From assembly GCA_002254415.1 (NCBI GenBank), contig NJDR01000025.1, positions 1 to 7,985 of the forward strand: a stretch of 7,985 nt of DNA, given 5' to 3'. A program made the translations under genes and the position numbers. The DNA is from Candidatus Aenigmarchaeota archaeon ex4484_52. GTDB taxonomy: Archaea; EX4484-52. Shown here piece after piece: positions 6,444 through 7,985 of this stretch; position 1 is the stretch's first letter; the number at the start of each line of letters is the position of its first letter. A model generated the notes under the pieces. It worked only from the letters and a program-made list of their open reading frames with translations, searched no databases and was not told where the DNA came from.

Positions 6444-6606
6444 TAAAACAAAATATTATGATAGACAATAAATTTTCTGGTTCAACTCATTAGATACGAT
6501 TGAATTTTGTTGCTATCTAACGGGTTTGAGAGATATTTGTTTTCTGCTAGTATCTTACACCACCTATTAAAAGTTATTTTTGTAGTGTAAGATACTATAG
6601 TTTTTT
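6444..6606 (+). ncRNA. Candidate structured small RNA or cis-regulatory element (two tandem hairpins)
   Basis: This gene-free stretch between uL18 and eS17 holds two strong foldings. Hairpin A: TTCAACTC (6481-6488) and TTAGATA (6490-6496) pair with TATCTAA (6514-6520) and GGGTT-t-GAG (6522-6530), with one A.C mismatch and one bulged T. About 15 bp enclose a 17-base loop, with a weaker extension from 6471-6478 to 6531-6538. Hairpin B is listed separately and ends in six T. No open reading frame longer than a few codons covers it. It does not fit tRNA (the GGTTCAACTC string lacks a T-stem), a good C/D box pair, or SRP/RNase P RNA size. Function, strand and ends are inference: the start is set about 25 bases after the TATATATA box and the end at the T tract. 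Confidence 0.4.
6548..6606 (+). terminator. Hairpin followed by T tract, overlapping the eS17 promoter
   Basis: TAGTATCTTACAC (6548-6560) pairs perfectly with GTGTAAGATACTA (6585-6597). Two more pairs form beyond a C.A mismatch (6562-6563 with 6582-6583), and an A/T-rich loop of about 18 bases closes it. Six T follow at 6601-6606. The form is that of an intrinsic terminator on the plus strand. The same T tract is part of the eS17 TATA region, so the inverted repeat could instead be a protein-binding operator directly upstream of that promoter. Confidence 0.5.
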
Positions 6607-6611
6607 ATAAT
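6604..6611 (+). promoter_or_regulatory. TATA box for eS17
   Basis: TTTATAAT is centred about 23-24 bases before ATG 6631, consistent with leaderless transcription. Hairpin B ends only about seven bases upstream, covering the position where the TFB recognition element would lie. Confidence 0.5.
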
Positions 6612-6630
6612 TTGTTATTTTTATTTACTT

Positions 6631-6828
6631 ATGGGAAATATCAGGCCTTTGTATATTAAAAATAATGCAAAAAGATTATTTAAATTAATAAAAGACAAAA
6701 CAACAACAAATTTCGATGAAAACAAGAAATTGTTAAAGGACTTAAATTTAATTAAAAGCAAGAGCGTCAGAAATAAAATTGCTGCATATTTAATGAAATT
6801 AAAAAAGCAAAGCAACATTATTTCATAA
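6631..6828 (+). CDS. rps17e: 30S ribosomal protein eS17 (S17e)
   Basis: Small-subunit protein of archaea and eukaryotes, 65 aa. The family signature is clear: N-terminal MGNIRPLYIK (1-10), where archaeal homologues read MGNIRxxxIK, then a basic helix AKRLFKL (13-19), the NFDENKKLL segment (27-35) and SKSVRNKIAAYLMKL (43-57), equivalent to the conserved SKKxRNxIAGY block. Length is that of archaeal S17e (about 60-70 aa), with a few extra C-terminal residues. The opposite strand has an open frame of the same size, but that is only the shadow of this gene. It has its own TATA box. Its stop codon lies inside the TATA-like box of the downstream hydrolase gene, 25 bases away. Confidence 0.95.
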   Translation: MGNIRPLYIKNNAKRLFKLIKDKTTTNFDENKKLLKDLNLIKSKSVRNKIAAYLMKLKKQSNIIS

Positions 6829-6833
6829 AATAT
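6825..6833 (+). promoter_or_regulatory. TATA-like box for the AstE/AspA-family hydrolase gene
   Basis: ATAAAATAT is centred about 25 bases before ATG 6854 and contains the eS17 stop codon (TAA 6826-6828). It would let the hydrolase be transcribed independently of eS17; the T7 run after it (6833-6839) could at the same time end the eS17 mRNA. Confidence 0.45.
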
Positions 6834-6853
6834 TTTTTTAGTTAAGTTTATTT

Positions 6854-7741
6854 ATGTGTTTAAAGTCAATAATAATTAAAGATGCATATCCAAATGGAAA
6901 TAATCTTTTGCTTCCTTATATTTATATAAAAGGAAATAAAGCAGATAAAAAAATTGCAATCATTGGTACACAGCACGGAGATGAATTTTTTTCTGTTTCA
7001 ATAATAAATCATTTTTTAAAAAAATCAGGACATATTGGAAAAGCAGAACTATATATATTTTTTCTTGCAAATCCTGTTGCATTTAATGAAAATATAAGAA
7101 GAAATCCGATTGATGGCAAGGATATGAATAGATGCTGGCCAGGAAAAAAATCAGGAACAATTACTCAAATAATATGCTATAATATATTTCAAATAATAAA
7201 AAATTGTGATTATGTTTTGGATTTGCACAATGGAAACAAAAATATACGCGATTGGCCACAAGTAAGGGTGCACAAACACAACAGGCAAAAAACAGAAAAA
7301 CTATGCAAATATCTAGGGATAGATTTTTTTATTAATCACAAGGAGATAAGAAATACGCTTGTAGAAGCAATGCACAAAATAAATAAAATTGCTATTTGTG
7401 TTGAAATAGGTGAAGGAAAGCGAATAGATAGTTTCTATCTCAACAAAGGTGTTGAAATAATTGAAAAATTTATAAAATTTGCCTGCGAAAATCCAAAAAT
7501 CTCAGAAAAAGCCACCCATATAAAAGAAGAAAATATAAAAAAAATATATTCTTCAAATAATGGCATTTTTATTCCAAATGACAAAAGATTGGGGAAAAAA
7601 TCAAATTTATTGGGAAATTTTATTGATACAATTAATTTGAAGGAAAAACAAATAAAATTAAAAAAACAGCATAGATTTTTGAGCATAAATGTCGGCGGAA
7701 TTGTAAATAAAGGCCAATTATTGGCAAGGGTTGTTGAATGA
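6854..7741 (+). CDS. Succinylglutamate desuccinylase/aspartoacylase-family zinc hydrolase
   Basis: Zinc-dependent amidohydrolase of the M14-like AstE/AspA superfamily, 295 aa, cytoplasmic (no signal peptide). Zinc ligands are His41 and Glu44 in GTQHGDE and His125 in VLDLHNG. Substrate-binding DMNRCWPG (90-97; N92, R93) matches the D-x-N-R motif of aspartoacylase, and Glu184 in ICVEIGEG is the likely general base. These correspond to human ASPA H21, E24, H116, N70, R71 and E178 (from memory). Residues about 230-295 look like the C-terminal beta-barrel of the family (GIFIPNDKRLG, then NVGGIVNKGQLLARV). The specific substrate cannot be read from sequence: true AstE belongs to arginine catabolism, with no partner genes here, so a general deacylase or carboxypeptidase-like role is equally possible. 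It lies 25 bases after eS17 with its own TATA-like box. Confidence 0.85.
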   Translation: MCLKSIIIKDAYPNGNNLLLPYIYIKGNKADKKIAIIGTQHGDEFFSVSIINHFLKKSGHIGKAELYIFFLANPVAFNENIRRNPIDGKDMNRCWPGKKSGTITQIICYNIFQIIKNCDYVLDLHNGNKNIRDWPQVRVHKHNRQKTEKLCKYLGIDFFINHKEIRNTLVEAMHKINKIAICVEIGEGKRIDSFYLNKGVEIIEKFIKFACENPKISEKATHIKEENIKKIYSSNNGIFIPNDKRLGKKSNLLGNFIDTINLKEKQIKLKKQHRFLSINVGGIVNKGQLLARVVE

Positions 7742-7869
7742 AAAATAACGAAATTATTTTATAAGAACAGGCAAGAACTTTCTTTGAAAAAACAATATAA
7801 ACGCCTTATTTGTGTTTTACCTACATTTGAGTAAACATTGCACATAACCAAAAACTATTATAATTTAAA

Positions 7870-7891
7870 CCCATATTATTTATAATATGGG
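7870..7891. repeat. Perfect 10-bp inverted repeat in the gene-free tail
   Basis: CCCATATTAT and ATAATATGGG pair perfectly around a two-base TT centre (in RNA the loop would open to at least four bases). A run of eight T (7905-7912) follows 13 bases later on the plus strand. The rest of 7742-7985 shows no open reading frame above about 17 codons, only AT-rich DNA with a possible TATA box (ATATAAA, 7795-7801). The repeat may be an operator, or the 3' end of a short transcript. Confidence 0.4.
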
Positions 7892-7985
7892 AAAATCATA
7901 AAAGTTTTTTTTGGAAAATTTAAGCTTTTTTTATTATTTCTTTGGAATAAAAAAATCCTACAAATTTATAATAAAACAACAGGAT

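Noticed and set aside
6476..6492. GGTTCAACTC resembles the T-loop of a tRNA, suggesting a tRNA or a split-tRNA 3' half.
   Set aside because: Around G6480-C6488 the would-be T-stem (6476-6479 with 6489-6492) does not pair, and no anticodon or acceptor stem is visible. The bases pair better in the larger hairpin A.
6458..6493. Short frame MIDNKFSGSTH and an ATGATAG box-C-like string upstream of hairpin A.
   Set aside because: The frame has only 11 codons and no homology cue. The box C match is imperfect and no CTGA box D follows at a suitable distance.
6490..6524. TTAGATA...TATCTAAC recalls integron attC core sites.
   Set aside because: The half-sites are in the reverse order for attC, there are no inner L boxes, and no integrase or cassette array is present.
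6621..6818. Minus-strand hydrophobic 65-codon frame opposite eS17.
   Set aside because: The plus-strand frame is unmistakably eS17; Lys-rich AT-coded genes give Phe/Leu-rich antisense frames that look membrane-like.

Overview
The window is archaeal and very A+T rich. It carries archaeal-type ribosomal proteins eL40, uL18 and eS17, the KH/metallo-beta-lactamase/beta-CASP termination nuclease FttA (aCPSF1), and a HerA-family ATPase. Nearly every gene has an AT-rich TATA-like box centred about 23-26 bases before its start codon and no clear Shine-Dalgarno sequence, which indicates leaderless transcripts. Base composition, short intergenic gaps, scattered ribosomal protein genes, a one-domain MGMT and a DPANN-looking lipoprotein suggest a reduced-genome DPANN archaeon (Woesearchaeota/Pacearchaeota/Nanoarchaeota type). 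That lineage is an inference from gene content; no marker gene was searched.

Layout. Left block (98-2564, minus strand): eL40 is transcribed first, then a HerA-like ATPase that overlaps its 3' end out of frame, then a single-domain O6-alkylguanine-DNA alkyltransferase with its own promoter. The 55-aa eL40 gene (2397-2564) is easy to miss because of its size. Second block (2654-3849, plus strand): a membrane-anchored or lipoprotein-like secreted protein and an 89-aa coiled-coil-like protein of unknown function. A near-perfect 39-base hairpin almost fills the gap to the convergent FttA gene. Third block (3895-6381, minus strand): uL18 followed by FttA, each with its own promoter. Right block (6631-7741, plus strand): eS17 and an aspartoacylase/succinylglutamate-desuccinylase family zinc hydrolase, then a gene-free tail with a short palindrome.

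Working together: most genes are basic information processing (ribosome, transcription termination and 3'-end formation, DNA repair and end processing). They appear to be mostly monocistronic. eL40-herA is the only pair that looks co-transcribed, because HerA has no promoter of its own outside the eL40 gene.

The least explained part is the 249-base gap between uL18 and eS17 (6382-6630). It holds two strong hairpins in tandem, the second ending in a T tract that is also the eS17 TATA region. A plus-strand structured small RNA or a cis-regulatory element is the best candidate for something undescribed. No CRISPR array, transposon, tRNA or rRNA was seen.
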